Assembly (NCBI RefSeq): GCF_001522545.3
Contig: NC_031776.1
Coordinates: forward strand, 26,361,634-26,425,633
DNA: 64,000 nt
Source of the DNA: Parus major
Lineage: Eukaryota; Chordata; Aves; Passeriformes; Paridae
Direction of reading: 5' to 3'
Shown here: piece by piece, positions 26,301 through 37,800 of the stretch
Layout of the letters: the number at the start of each line of letters is the position of its first letter
How positions within the stretch are numbered: position 1 is the stretch's first letter
The notes under the pieces: model-generated
What the model was told of the DNA's origin: nothing
The model's database searches: none
The model's input: only the letters and a program-made list of their open reading frames with translations
Program-made: the position numbers and the translations under genes

Positions 26301-27503
26301 AAAGCTCAGCCCCACAGAAAATACTTTTGGACAAAATTTCATTGGAAAACCCCTAAAATTCTATGCAGTTGAAAAAGATAACTGAAATAACTACAAGTTT
26401 CCTTTACATGCTAGAGGACTTACACTGCAACTTATACTTACACTTCAGCAGTCTCTCAGAAAACAGGTAGTTATTCATTGTGTCTGCAACAATCTTGGCC
26501 ACATCATCAGACTCAAACTCTATAAATGCATAGCCTTTGCTGCCTCCAGTCTGTGAGTGACAAGAGAGAAACATGAAACAATGCTTTGGTACCTAAAGGG
26601 TTCTATTGAAATTTATTCTTCCAAAGTCATAGTCCATTCTCAGTTAACCACAAGTAATTTCACAAAGTTCCCTGAAATTGTGAAAAGCACCAGATTGAGT
26701 CCTAAATTGGTATGACATTATTTGCAAAATACGTATCTGCACACAAAACAAACTGCTCACACATATCTACTTGCTAAAAAAACCCAAAGCTGCCCTACAT
26801 TGCTGCTGTTCCATGCTTATACGGTAGTCTTATAATGTGACAGCAAACCCAGGAACGAGAAGATATTACATTTATTGAACACAAAACAAGTAAGTTACAA
26901 TAGAATCGTAACACTTCAGTTGTACCTCGAACTGTCGCACTCCGGCACTTCCCACAGGAGTGCGTTTACTTACAGATGAAAGGACCGCAAGAGCCGTGGC
27001 CCAGCCGCCTGGCACGTGCGGCTGCTGAGGGCCTCAGGGCTCTGTGGCCATTGCTGGGCAAGGGGAGAGCCCCCGAGGTCACGGAGAGTGCCCGGCCCGG
27101 CTCGGCCTCGGGCGCCGGCTGCGAGCGCTCCGCCACATTACGGTCCTGCCCGGGCCGCCCCTCACCTTCTTACTCCTGGAGAGCCGCAGTCGAGTCACCG
27201 TCCCGAACTGCCCGAAGTACTCGCGGAGCTGCGGCTCGAAGAGGCCCCGCGGGAGATGCCCCACGAACACCACGCCCGGCGTCAGCTCCTCCTGCTGAGA
27301 GAGGGCACAGGGAGACCGCGTCAGCCCGGGCCGGGACTCGCCGGGCCGCGCCCCCCGCGCCGGGCCGCTCCACTCACCTTGGCCGTCCTCTTGGTGCGCG
27401 CCCGCTGCACCTTCTGCTGGAACTGGCGCTGCAGCCGCGGCTCCAGCGCCAGGAGCGGCGCCGCCCTCACAGCCGTAGCAGACGCGGGCTCCTCCGCCGC
27501 CAT
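23396..27503 (-). CDS. NIFK: NIFK, Ki-67 FHA-interacting nucleolar RNA-binding protein (six exons)
   Basis: The coding exons on the minus strand are 27503-27378, 27294-27166, 26550-26442, 25780-25569, 24876-24796 and 23578-23396. All junctions are GT-AG and in phase, giving 279 aa against 293 in human as I recall. Residues 50-57 ([11 protein letters not shown]2) and 90-97 ([11 protein letters not shown]1) mark one RRM, followed by the conserved [10 protein letters not shown] segment (122-131) and a Lys/Arg-rich region ([11 protein letters not shown]). The last exon begins DPTPVCTP, the Thr-Pro cluster that, when phosphorylated in human NIFK, binds the Ki-67 FHA domain; Ser-218, Thr-222 and Thr-226 here match human Ser-230, Thr-234 and Thr-238. 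NIFK acts in pre-rRNA maturation and coats mitotic chromosomes. The start is [10 protein letters not shown] in the CpG island. The linker between DFPGF and the basic exon is shorter than in human. NIFK shares a promoter region with TSN. Confidence 0.95.
24086..24100. repeat. (AC)n dinucleotide microsatellite
   Basis: Seven and a half AC/CA units lie in the last NIFK intron. Confidence 0.85.
25923..25964. repeat. (GA)n/(GGGA)n purine microsatellite
   Basis: A GA run merges into GGGA/GGAG units, giving 42 bp of pure purine in NIFK intron 3 (between exons 3 and 4). Homopurine mirror repeats of this kind can form triplex DNA. Confidence 0.85.
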
Positions 27504-27521
27504 GCTGCCTCCGTAAGGCCG

Positions 27522-27536
27522 CCGGAAGTACGTCAC
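27522..27536. promoter_or_regulatory. Composite ETS-CRE element
   Basis: CCGGAAGT (ETS/GABP type) is followed directly by ACGTCAC (CRE/ATF type), starting 19 bp upstream of the NIFK start codon. This pairing is common in ribosome-biogenesis and other growth-related promoters. It may overlap the NIFK transcription start. Confidence 0.55.
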
Positions 27537-27774
27537 TGCCCTCGCGCCGGCGCCGCGAGGCCAGACGCCGTTTCCCAGCAACGGGGCGGACGCGCCCTCG
27601 CGCGGCCCCAGCGGGCTCGGCCCCACCGCACCGGGAGGGCGGCCTGAGACACGGACACCGCCGGGGCGACAATCTCCCGCCCTGGGAGCGACCAACTGCC
27701 CGCCCCGGGGCGATCCGCACTCTCTGGGCACCTTCCCAGCCGCCCCTCCGTCCATTCCTGGCTGCTCCGGGAGC

Positions 27775-27829
27775 TCAGGCGGTGCGCGGGGCAGCCCGGC
27801 GCGGCGCGGTCAGGCGGTGCGCGGGGCAG
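27775..27829. repeat. 20-bp direct repeat in the NIFK-TSN promoter
   Basis: TCAGGCGGTGCGCGGGGCAG occurs at 27775-27794 and, identically, at 27810-27829, a 35-bp period. The identity of GC-rich copies suggests a recent local duplication. Confidence 0.9.
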
Positions 27830-27878
27830 GCACGCGCCGGCAGGGCGGAAGGCCCCGTGGGCGGGAAGCGGCGGCACC

Positions 27879-30800
27879 ATGTCGGTCAGCGAGATGTTCG
27901 CGGCGCTGCAGGGAGCGCTCGGCCAGGACCAGGACATCCGAGAGGTGCCGGGGCGGGCGGGCGGGACGGGACGGTACGGGGCGGGGCGAGGCGAGGCGGT
28001 ACCTCGGCTAACGGCGCGCTGTGCCCGCAGGAGATCCGGAAGGTGGTGCAGGCGCTGGAGCAGACGGCGCGGGAGATCCTGACGCTGCTGCAGGGCGTGC
28101 ACCAGGGGCCCGGCTTCCAGAACAGTGAGTCCTGAGCCGCCGTCATCGGGCAGGGGAGAACAGCCGGGGGGCGGGAGTGCCCCTCGGAGCACGCAGGTGC
28201 CCTGTACCGGGGCCCCTTTTTCCGGTTCCAGTCTCTCCCGGGGCCTTCAGCTTGGGTCTCCCGGAGGCTGCTGGGAAGAGGAGGGCGAAGCTGGGAGGTC
28301 TCAAGCCAGACAAGTAGTAAAGCTGCCGTTCCGCATTATGGAACACCGTTCTGTCCCTTTCTCCCTCCCTAGCATGGGTTCCTTTTCTGTCTCGGTGCAG
28401 AGCTGTGTGTTCTTTAAGAGGTGTTCACTTTCTGCGCTGCTGAGTCGGCTCTTAGGTCTCCCTGTAAGTGGCTTGCACATGGATTGTGTTATCACCACTT
28501 GTTGGGCCTTTGTATCAATGTCCCCATCCCATCTCTTCACCCCACACCCCAAAAAGCTGTGTTCCTGAGTGCTGAGAGACTATTCAGGATGGACTGGGAT
28601 AGGGGGAACACGCTTCAATCTGGCTTGTACAAAACAGATTCTCTTTGTGGGTGTAAAATCTGCAAAATCTTTGATTGTAAAAATCTCTGTGGGTGTAAAC
28701 TTTGCAAAACGTAAAAAGAATTTGCAAAGGCTGACACAGCAGGACCTGCCCTTGATGTCTGAGCGACAGCAGGAATTGTTCTGCAGCTTTGGAGGTTTGG
28801 GTTTCATCAGCCTGGTTCTGGGCTTCTGAGGTGTTGGGCAAAATGTTTCTGGGTCAGCCTGTTTCCTCCAGGACATGAGAGCAGCTCTGCAGGCCCAAGT
28901 GCCAGATCTGTTCTTTCTTTTGCCTCATTTCTCATCTTACTGGTGAAACTACTGGAATAAACTTAAATATCTCCCTTAAGAGCTGGGTTTTTTCCAGTCA
29001 GTATCTTGTGAGAAGAAGCAACCATTCATACTGAGCTGGAAACTCTTGAGAGGAATCTGTGCAAGCCACCCTGTGAAGAGAAATAGAACCAGCCTCCCTA
29101 GGTGCTGTTTTGCTCCCTTGCAGAGCTGGCTGGTTGTTTTCAGCCTGATGAGGTTCCCCAGCACACTGGGGCTGGAGCTGGAGGCCTGGGATTCCTCTGG
29201 CCTTGCAGAGGGTCTTCAGCATTGAGCAGTGCCTGGGGTTTGACCTGTGCACGCAAGTGCAAGTTCTGTCTGCTGGGAAACCTGGCAGTGCTGGAAATCA
29301 GAACTGCTGAGTGATTATTTACACAGACACTCAGTTCTCTAATCTGGGAAATTCCACAGTCATTATGTGGGTAACAACTTCAGAGTCATTTTCAAGTGTT
29401 TAATTATAGAGGCCCATGTTCAACTCAGTGTCTTTTCACTTGATTTTTAATTCCTGGAACTTGAGGAGTCTGAGAAGAGATGTAGAATAGTTAAAAAAAA
29501 ATACAAAATCAACTAAAAAAATACAAAACAAAACAAAAACCCCACCAAAAAACCCACCAACAACAAAAACCCACCAAACAAAAAAGCAACAAACAAACAA
29601 ACAAACAAAAAATCCAAAGCCTCATCTTAAAATTCTTGCAAAAATAATGAGTTTATGCTTAGTAGGTCAAGAGTTAACTTGTGATAACAGACCTGTGAAT
29701 TTGTCATCAAATTCAGCTGTTAGTAAAACTATGGGATGGATAGTTGGGAGTTTGATGGAGGACAGCATTCTGTACCAGCCAGTTGCTTTTAAAATCTCAT
29801 CTTGCATAGCCTTCCTTGGCTGCTTGTCCCAGCTGGAGTTGGAGAACTGCTCAGAAAGCTGGGCAGGGCAGTGTGTGCTGCATCCTGCTGTTTGATACCA
29901 GTCAGGATGACAGGTGGGGCCTCTGGAGCCTGAGAGCCAGCTCCGTGTTTGCTCTGCAACTGCAGAACATCAGAGGTGACACCTGAGGATGTGCAAGGGC
30001 AGTTTGGATTTGGGGGTTGTGTGTGTGTCACTGGGCATTGTCTGAGCCTTTACTGTAAGGATTGTTTATTTTTGTCACAGGTGCCTTTGGCAGAATCCAA
30101 ATGCAAATGTGTTCCTTTCTCTCTTCCCCCACATGATGCTCACATGACTGAGGCAATCCTGTAGCTCTCAGTGAGCTTCACACAGCTCTTTCATCCTGGC
30201 TGCCACGTGGAGCACTCCCACGTTCATGCTTCCTGAAGTTTTTATGTTTTGCATGCCATTCTCCCTCCATATCTTTTTTAAACAGAAATTATGTGTTATT
30301 CCTGGAAAGAAGTTTTATAATCACACTTGAGTGACTCCTAGTAGGTCTTGTTTGGTAAAAACCATCACAGCTTTCAGATTTAGCTTCTGTGAATAATCCT
30401 GGCTTCTGTACATGAAGATGCAGGAGGGCCTGTCGGTTTGATCTTTGGCCTATTTTGGCTGGTGAGCAGGATCAGTGGGAGGGCTGCAGGGAGTTGTGGT
30501 TTGAGCCCTTTGGCCGGTCGCTGGCACTGCAGGCGCAGCGGGGCTGTAACTCTGCCGTCAAACGGGAGGTGGCAGTGGCTGCTGCAGGAACAGAGATCGT
30601 TTCTCTGCAGAGCTTAACACACACTGGACAGCCTGGAACCCAGGCTCATCAAATATATCGTAAAAAGCAGGAATTGCAGTTTCCTGAAGGGAAGTTGCAC
30701 CTCGTGTAACCAAACTCTAATGGATTGAAAAAAATAGGATAAGATTTTAATATGGAGAAAGAAAAGTTGCTTTTCCTTTGATGGTGAGAGTTGTCTGGCA

Positions 30801-33479
30801 GCAGTGCTTGGTAAGCATGTGCTTCCTTTGGGGCCAGCTGCTGTGTGCAGTGCTGTTCCATTGCTTGGGATCTGGCTGTTGCCGGGACATCTTGGCTCAA
30901 GTTCAAAACAAAGGCCCAGAGCAGATCAGACAGCCTGGAATTCCAGAATATTTCTACTTTACCTCTATGGCTCATGGTGTCACCAGGAATACTTCTCAGA
31001 TTGATTCCAAGTGTCAGCAGCCTATCTTGGACAAGAAAGTAGTGCAAATAGCACTGTATAAAAAACTCTATTTACAAACTTCTGTTGCCTGTCAGATCAT
31101 TTCCTGAATATATTAATTCCCTGAATGCCGTGCTGTTTCTTTTTCAGTTCCAAAGAAGTGTCAGAAGGCTCGTGAGCACTTTGGTACAGTGAGGACACAG
31201 ATGGAGTCTCTGAAGACCAAGTTTCCTGCTGATCAGTATTACAGGTGTGCAGGATCACACATGGCCAGACACTGATCTGTATGGGCATTGCTTGGGCATT
31301 TGGCCTCATTGCTTTGGAAAAATGATGTAAAAGTCTATGGGCTGAATGCTTCTTTCTCTTTGGAAAGGAAATCGTGGTAGACAAGTGTGAGGTTTTTATC
31401 AGCATAGGTGAAAAACACTTTTGCTCAAATACTGTAACTTTTCACTAAAAATACTCAGTATTGAGTTATTTTTTTTGAAACTTTCTTTAAAAAGAAAAAG
31501 GGAAGCTTAACAAGTTGGTGTTCTGCTGGAGCTGGGCATTTGCTGCTCCAGTAATTTCAGTTAAGTTGTTCGGTTTGGGGCATTCCTAGAAGCAGAGCTC
31601 TAAATCTGTCATGAAATGGCTCTTTGGTTCTGCAGACACTAAATGAAGTTGTCACCTTTGTGTTCTGTTGCTGCCAGAAGGGGACAGTGCCTGGCAAAAA
31701 CATTTCAAAGAACAAGAATCTTGTCAGCTCAGATCTGCTGAGGGAGGGTGGGAGGGAAAGCCCTGGCTATCTGTGGGCAACACAGCCTGGAAAAGTGTGA
31801 GAGCTGAGAAGGTGTGTGAGAGGGGCAAGCAAATGTCAGCCTCCAGTGTGGTAACCTGGGGGTGGACTTCTGGAGTACCAAGATGTCTTTTAGCTGTTGT
31901 CATTTTGATAAACCAAAGAGACTGCAATGTGCATGTGTTAAGGCAGAAAACAACGCACACATAATGTGTGCTTGTGTCCTAACGCTCCAGTAATAAACAT
32001 TAATTATTTATACCTTGACTTGGTGTTTCTTCTGCAGGTTTCATGAGCACTGGAGGTTTGTACTGCAGCGGCTGGTGTTCCTGGCAGCATTTGTAGTCTA
32101 CTTAGAGTCAGAAACGTTAGTAACCCGGGAAGCTGTTGCAGAAATACTTGGGAGTAAGTTAATGTTGTAACAGAAGAGAAAAAGCTTGTGACCTTTAGAC
32201 ATTGTAGCTTTCAGAGGTACAGGGAAATGGCAGAACTTTGCTTTAAGATTTCTTCCTTAGAAATCAGATCCAGAGCTTATCTGGTATTTGATTTCATTAT
32301 ATAAACAGCAAATTCTCAGAAGACAGAAATTGGCAAACCTGATGTTAACAAAAGTATTTATTCATTAGTAAGTTCTTCATCAATGAAGGTCATTCATTCA
32401 AAGTGTGTAAATGCACCAAAAGAATAACACAAAAATGACAGCTTGTTTCTCTAATTTCTTGCTTTTGGTTTTTAAACAGTGTGGAAAGCAGATTAAATTC
32501 TTTGCCATAAAAGAGTTGTATCTTCACAGAGCAAAAGATTTGAAAAAAAGTAAGGAAAATACATCCTGTATGTAGATGTAAATCCAGTTACCCTGTTGGA
32601 TGTACAGTTGAGGATGCTCAAAATGCTGAATCAAGAACTGAGAGTCTGTAATTACATCACATACAGGAAAAAGCTGACTTTTATTTTGTAATAATATTTC
32701 ATAAATTCGATATTTCAAATTAGCACCAGTAAACAAATGTAATTTAAGGGTTTGCTCATGCTCAGCACCACCTCATCACTGCTCTGTTTTTTTCTCAGTT
32801 GAAGCTGATCGAGAACGGGGCTTTCACCTGGACATTGAAGATTATCTTTCTGGTGTGTTAACTCTGGCCAGTGAGCTGGTAAGAAGGATATTAATGCAGT
32901 ATTTCGTTTGAAACTGACCTTGAAAACAGAAGTAATGTGTTTTTTACCTTTCCCGGGTTTTTCCTGGAGGTTATGATACACAACACCTTGAATCTGAACT
33001 TGTAGCAAGATGCTTCTCTGCATGTTTCTCAGTGATACTTTTAAGATTTAAATTAGTCATTTGATTGAAAATCCAGAACTATGGCCAGCAAAAAGGTAGA
33101 TCTAACTACAAATAATCTGATTTCCTGGAACACAAGTGCTTCATTTGGGACAGTAACTGATGGGGACAGTGATGTGATGTGACATGATGTGATGTGGGTG
33201 GGTGGGTGCTGTGCTGAAATTCTTCAGTGTCTCCTCTCGCAGGCCAGGCTGGCAGTGAACAGTGTCACAGCTGGGGACTATTCTCGCCCTCTCCGCATCT
33301 CAGCCTTTATCAATGAGCTGGATTCTGGCTTCCGCCTCCTCAACCTGAAGAACGACTCCCTGAGGAAACGCTACGATGGCCTGAAATACGATGTCAAGAA
33401 AATTGAGGAAGTGGTTTACGACTTGTCGATCAGAGGACTCAATAAGGAGGCAACAGTTGGTGCAGGCGGGGAGAAGTGA
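27879..33479 (+). CDS. TSN: TSN, translin (six exons)
   Basis: Coding exons are 27879-27944, 28031-28124, 31148-31244, 32038-32153, 32799-32878 and 33243-33479. All junctions are GT-AG and in phase, giving 229 aa, one more than human translin. Translin is a ring-forming single-strand DNA/RNA-binding protein. With TRAX it forms C3PO, the endoribonuclease that removes the siRNA passenger strand and trims tRNA precursors, and it binds neuronal mRNAs. The sequence keeps the MSVSE start, the basic RFHEHWR motif (residues 86-92) implicated in nucleic-acid binding, and a heptad zipper (Leu-177, 184, 191, 198, Ile-205, Leu-212). Differences are concentrated in exon 1 (MFAALQGALGQDQD) and at the C-terminus (NKEATVGAGGEK). 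The protein has no nuclease site of its own; catalysis comes from TRAX. The exon 1 donor (GAG|GTGCCG) is weaker than the others. Confidence 0.97.
28641..28720 (+). repeat. Imperfect two-copy 42-bp repeat in TSN intron 2
   Basis: TGTGGGTGTAAA starts at 28646 and again at 28688, each followed by a TGCAAAA-type tail. The two copies are diverged. No function is suggested. Confidence 0.6.
29489..29612. repeat. (CAAA/ACCA)n A-rich low-complexity tract in TSN intron 2
   Basis: About 120 bp of AAAAC, CAAA and CCACCAA units read as A-rich on the plus strand. This may be an expanded poly(A) tail of an old retroposon, but no element body is recognisable upstream. Confidence 0.7.
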
Positions 33480-34690
33480 AGGATGCTCGTTTGAACAGCA
33501 TCATCCATTACCTCAGATGGTTGCCAATTTAGGAAGTACCTAGAGAAGCCTTCCTACAGTAGTTTAGAAGAACTGCAGCTCAAAGCTGCTCTCTATTTTC
33601 TTACAAAAGGTGTAGTACAGGTGTTAGATGTTTTGTAAAATCATGTCTAGATTAGGACAGGAGACTGTTTCCAGTGGCATTCCTCTGTCAAACACATGGT
33701 GCCATTCTCTGCACAGCAGCAATAGAAGTTAGTAACTCCCATGAGCTGAGATTCCCATTACTTCTGTAGTGTTGCTTCCCTGCTCTGTCAGGGAAGTGCT
33801 GTGGCTATCTCTGCTCACACACCCTCAGAGGTGTGTGCACAGCACACAGCTCAGTGCAGACACATGGAATCTTTTAAGAAACACGGTGTGTAAATACCAA
33901 CCTTTTTTTAAGAAACCCCTTTTGTTTTCCTTTTTGTTTCTTAAATTTTCATCTATGTAAGTTGAACAAATTTGCATAACTGTTTATGAACCAGATCTCT
34001 CTTCTAATGGTTTCTGTTAATGTACCCCCATAATGGAGTACACCAGGATTTCAGTTACCAGGGAGAGCAAGGTCTTCTTAGACACCTGCTTTCTCTGTCT
34101 GGTATTTGTTTTGCTGTCATGAGTAAATGCAGAGTTCTAAATGATGATTTGCCTTGAGAACTCAGTGTAACCAGTTTTCATGTTTTTTTAACTTCCAAGT
34201 TTTCTGAATAGAGAAGTGTAAGCTGATAAACTGCAGGTGGTGTCTGAGTTATAACGTGTACAGGCCACAACTGTACCTATGTCCTGGGATTAAAAAAAAA
34301 AAAAAAAAACAACCACAAAACTATAGTTTGTATAGTAAAATGTTTGTATCTCCAGAAACAGGAAGGTTACTGCTTTCAGGTAAGTATGTAAGATGTTGCA
34401 AACACCAACAGCCTCTTTCATGTGTGTAAGTGGACAGATTCATGCCTCCTCATGGGCTTGTTCTCTTGAGTTTTGCCATTCTGCTTCTGGAGGTGCAGGA
34501 GCAGCACTTGGGAGGAGGAGGAATACTTCAGAGGATGAATGGGAATGGTCAAGTTTATGTGGGGCTTGTTAGTATTTCAGTTTCTTAGTGAAGATTTGCT
34601 GCTGAGTTAGGGGGTTGTTTTGTTTATTGGAAGAAAATGGTTTCTTGGTTATTTTGGCCAATAAAAGCTGTTCTTTGATTATGGCCACTT
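33480..34690 (+). other. TSN: TSN 3' UTR (predicted)
   Basis: The sequence from the stop codon to the AATAAA at 34660-34665 is the likely 3' UTR, about 1.2 kb. It is U-rich and includes an A17 run near 34292. The end is inferred from the hexamer. Confidence 0.55.
34660..34665 (+). terminator. TSN: TSN polyadenylation signal (AATAAA)
   Basis: AATAAA is followed by T- and GT-rich sequence (TTCTTTGATT, then TGTTGTCTG and TGTTGTTTGC), as expected downstream of a cleavage site. It is the first canonical hexamer I saw after the TSN stop codon. Confidence 0.55.
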
Positions 34691-34789
34691 GGTACCTCTG
34701 CCTGTTGTCTGATCATCTGCTGTTGTTTGCTTCCCTTGCTGGGAGCCTGTTCTGGATTACCAGCATTTCAGTTCATCCTTCAGCTGTCA

Positions 34790-34809
34790 TTTTTTTTTTT
34801 TTTTTTTTT
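34790..34809. repeat. Poly(T) run (20 nt)
   Basis: Homopolymer downstream of the predicted TSN 3' end. Confidence 0.9.
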
Positions 34810-37800
34810 AATTTTGAGTGATTTCACCAAGTAAAATAGGAGAAATACAGAGTTTATCCTTACCAATGCAAGAGATGGCAAGATTATCCTAAGAGCATCT
34901 CAATCCTTCATGTTGTCCTCATCCTTTTTATCTCATGTCACTTAGCACCTGGAGATGGCAATATCCCTCTTTCAGAAGAAAATGAGGGTGTAACTTCCTG
35001 AGGCCTGTGGGAATGTAACAGCTTTCAAAGTATTTCTTTGTTCTTGCCCTGTGCCAGTGTTTGCTCATTTCTGGACTTCAGGCTGTGGCAGTGGGAGGAA
35101 GGAAGGAGTTTAAGTCAGTTTTACTGTCCAAAGCAGAGATGGGGGGGTAAACCAACACCCTAAGGCTGTGCACTTCAGGGTCTCACAGGAAATTCGTGGG
35201 AGTGGGGGAATAGAGAAGGGTTTCCTGAGCATCAGTTTGGTGTGTCTTAGGTTGGAGCACTCCTGGCATGTGGCACTGGGATGTGAGGCCATGTGGCAGG
35301 GCAGGTTCTGCTTAAAGCTTTGTGATGACTTGTATCCCAGGTGCTCCAGTTGTATCTGGTCATGCAGCAGGTCTGGTTCCTGACACGGGATCCTGTGTGC
35401 CTAACACAGCTGTTCACTAGATCCAAGATCTGCCAGCTCTTGCTGGTGGGTTCTGAGAGCTGGTGGAGGTGAAGCAGTGCTGTGCCACAGGTGCAAGTAC
35501 TGTGAGAGGGACAGCGGGAAGAGCAAGGCTCTTACTGAGGGCTTACAGAGGTGCAAGGTGTGGGATCCTTCTGTCTAAGGCTCTGTGAAGAGCAGGTGCC
35601 CAAGAAAGAAACACTCAGTGTTGTGTTCTCGAAGGGTGTTTAGCAAACACCTCATTCTTTCCTGTTCTATGTCTTGGGAGAGCCTAGCATCGTTCTCTGG
35701 AAAAGGCTACACAGCTCATTCCCAGCCTGGGTCTGGAGAAGGGAAAAACAAACCACTAACTTTCTCCCTAGGCAGCAGCAGGGGAAGATGGGGATGCGTT
35801 TGTAGCTTCCTCTGCACCACGGTAGCCTGTAGGACCTTGTGACCTTGACAAGGAATTGCACATTATTCTGATCCTAAATGGTAAATTGTGTTCCTGTCCC
35901 AGAGCTGGGACTACAGAAGGGAAAACTCAGGACTTGAGTAGGGAAGGGGGAACAGGGAATGTCAGTGGACTGCAGAAACTTGATGGCTCATGGTGCATCA
36001 AGATGCACTTGAACTCTGAACAAGTGACTCCTGTTGGTACTGAATGGACTGCGCAGCGTGTGCTGGCAGCTGGGACGGGAGTGAGTCAGCACAGGAGCAC
36101 TGGAGAGTCTGACTCAACACCCAGCATGGCTGTTCCCTGAGCCACTTCAGCCTCAAGTGTGTTCCTGGGAGTGCTCTCTTGGATTCTCTTTGTTTTCACT
36201 AACCTCTTTGTTTGGATTTTTCCCATCTTGATGTAATTTCTGTGGGTTTTCTTTATTTCAGTAAAAAGGGTACTTAAGTAGTTGATTAATGGATCTTTAT
36301 TTATAGCCCTGCCTGCTGAAGTCCGGCAGATCAATGGAAGAGCTGACCTGAAACAGTTTGGGAAGCAGGGGTGAGCAGGATGCACAATAGACCTTGGGGC
36401 TGTCTCTTGAACGGGGCTCTGCCTGCTGGAATTGATTAACTGCAGCCAGCCCAGCCACGTTTTTAAACTGGCATTTGTTAGAGGACACGTTATCACCTCC
36501 CGGCTGCCCTTTCCTGGTGCCAGCAAACGTCTATGAAGTGAGCTGGATCAAGGAACTGATTTACCTGAAACAGTCTTTATTTTTCAGCAGTGTTTGCTCC
36601 TGATCTGGTGCATCACACAGTCCCCCCTCCATGCTGTGCCAGTGTGGTGGAGGAAGGCTTCTTCCTCTCCCTGCGGTGCCAGCTTTCAGTGTTCTCTGAG
36701 CTGTAACACTGTGTGGTAAATGGTTTGATTTTTCTTGCAGTAATTTAACTGCTTCCCGTTTTGAGACAATTGGCAAGGGTTTTCTCTCTGAATAAATAAT
36801 TTGCCTTTATTTCACTGCAAAGTGACTGAGCAACAGAGCCTTATACAGGTTTTTCAGCCAGCAAGGTGATTTCACACCAAGGCAATTAAGGGGAGCAGAA
36901 AGTTAACATGGATGACACTGGGGGTCTGTGTGTGGACCCTGACCCATCACCCATCCACAGTCTGTCTTCTCTGGTTCAAGTACTGTCACTGGATGCAGCC
37001 CTCCTAAAGAGCTGCCCTGGATGCAGGCGTGCAGCTCTACTAAAGAGTGTAAGGGCTGTTCAGTCTCCTCCCTGCTGAATTAGTGTAGCGCTGTGAAACG
37101 AGTGTTTGGATTTCAAAAGACTCCTATCTGTTTTGCATCTCCTGTCTGTGTGTTGTGGGTCAGGCATGAGTTAGGTAAGATGGGAATCTCCTTGCAGACT
37201 TCACTGCCTGTTTATTGTCACTTCAGACTGGCACTTCTGGTTTGCATTGGTTGGTTAGCACTGGGGGCTTGCCCTGCCCGAGGAGAACGTGGCTGTTTGG
37301 AAACCAGCCCTTTCTTGAAAGGAGGAATACACTCCTTGTCTGAGTGCTTGTTCACCTGCACATTCACACTCTGGGTGTACAACATCTAACCTGGGGAAAA
37401 TGTAAGAGCCTGAGCTCTGCAAGGTGCTCTGCTCCTGGAAGTCTTCCCAGGAATGTGACTGGCACTGCAAGGGAAGTTCCTGTCCTCGGAGGGAAGGGTT
37501 CAAACCACTTGGGCCTCCACTGCAAAAATCCTTTGCCTGGTTCCACGCAGAGAACCTTCCCTGAAAGGGCTGTTTGCAGACTGCGTCTTCTCAATTGCAG
37601 CTGAGATAATTTCTCTGGGATGCAAAGCCTGCACTGGTGGAGATCACACTGGGGCAGGATTTGAGCTGGAAAGTTGCAAATTATTATGGTAATCCTTGTT
37701 AATGGATCTAGAGCCATCTCTTCAGCTTTCCAGCTGTGTAACTGCTCCCAGTCAAGCCTGGGCAGAGACCAGTGCTGAAGGATGCTCTGCCTGTGTTCGC

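Larger units (their letters stand above)
27504..27878. promoter_or_regulatory. NIFK-TSN bidirectional promoter
   Basis: The NIFK start codon (27503, minus) and the TSN start codon (27879, plus) are 375 bp apart and face away from each other. There is no TATA box. The NIFK side has a CCGGAAGTACGTCAC composite (27522-27536), an ETS site joined to a CRE/ATF half-site. The TSN side has GGCGGGAA (27860-27867), an E2F-type match just before the ATG. A 20-bp direct repeat lies in the middle. Shared regulation of the two genes is an inference from this arrangement. Confidence 0.75.
26980..28130. promoter_or_regulatory. CpG island spanning NIFK exons 1-2 and TSN exons 1-2
   Basis: The sequence is strongly GC- and CpG-rich across both 5' ends and the 375 bp between the two start codons. 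This is the expected signature of a bidirectional housekeeping promoter. Confidence 0.8.
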
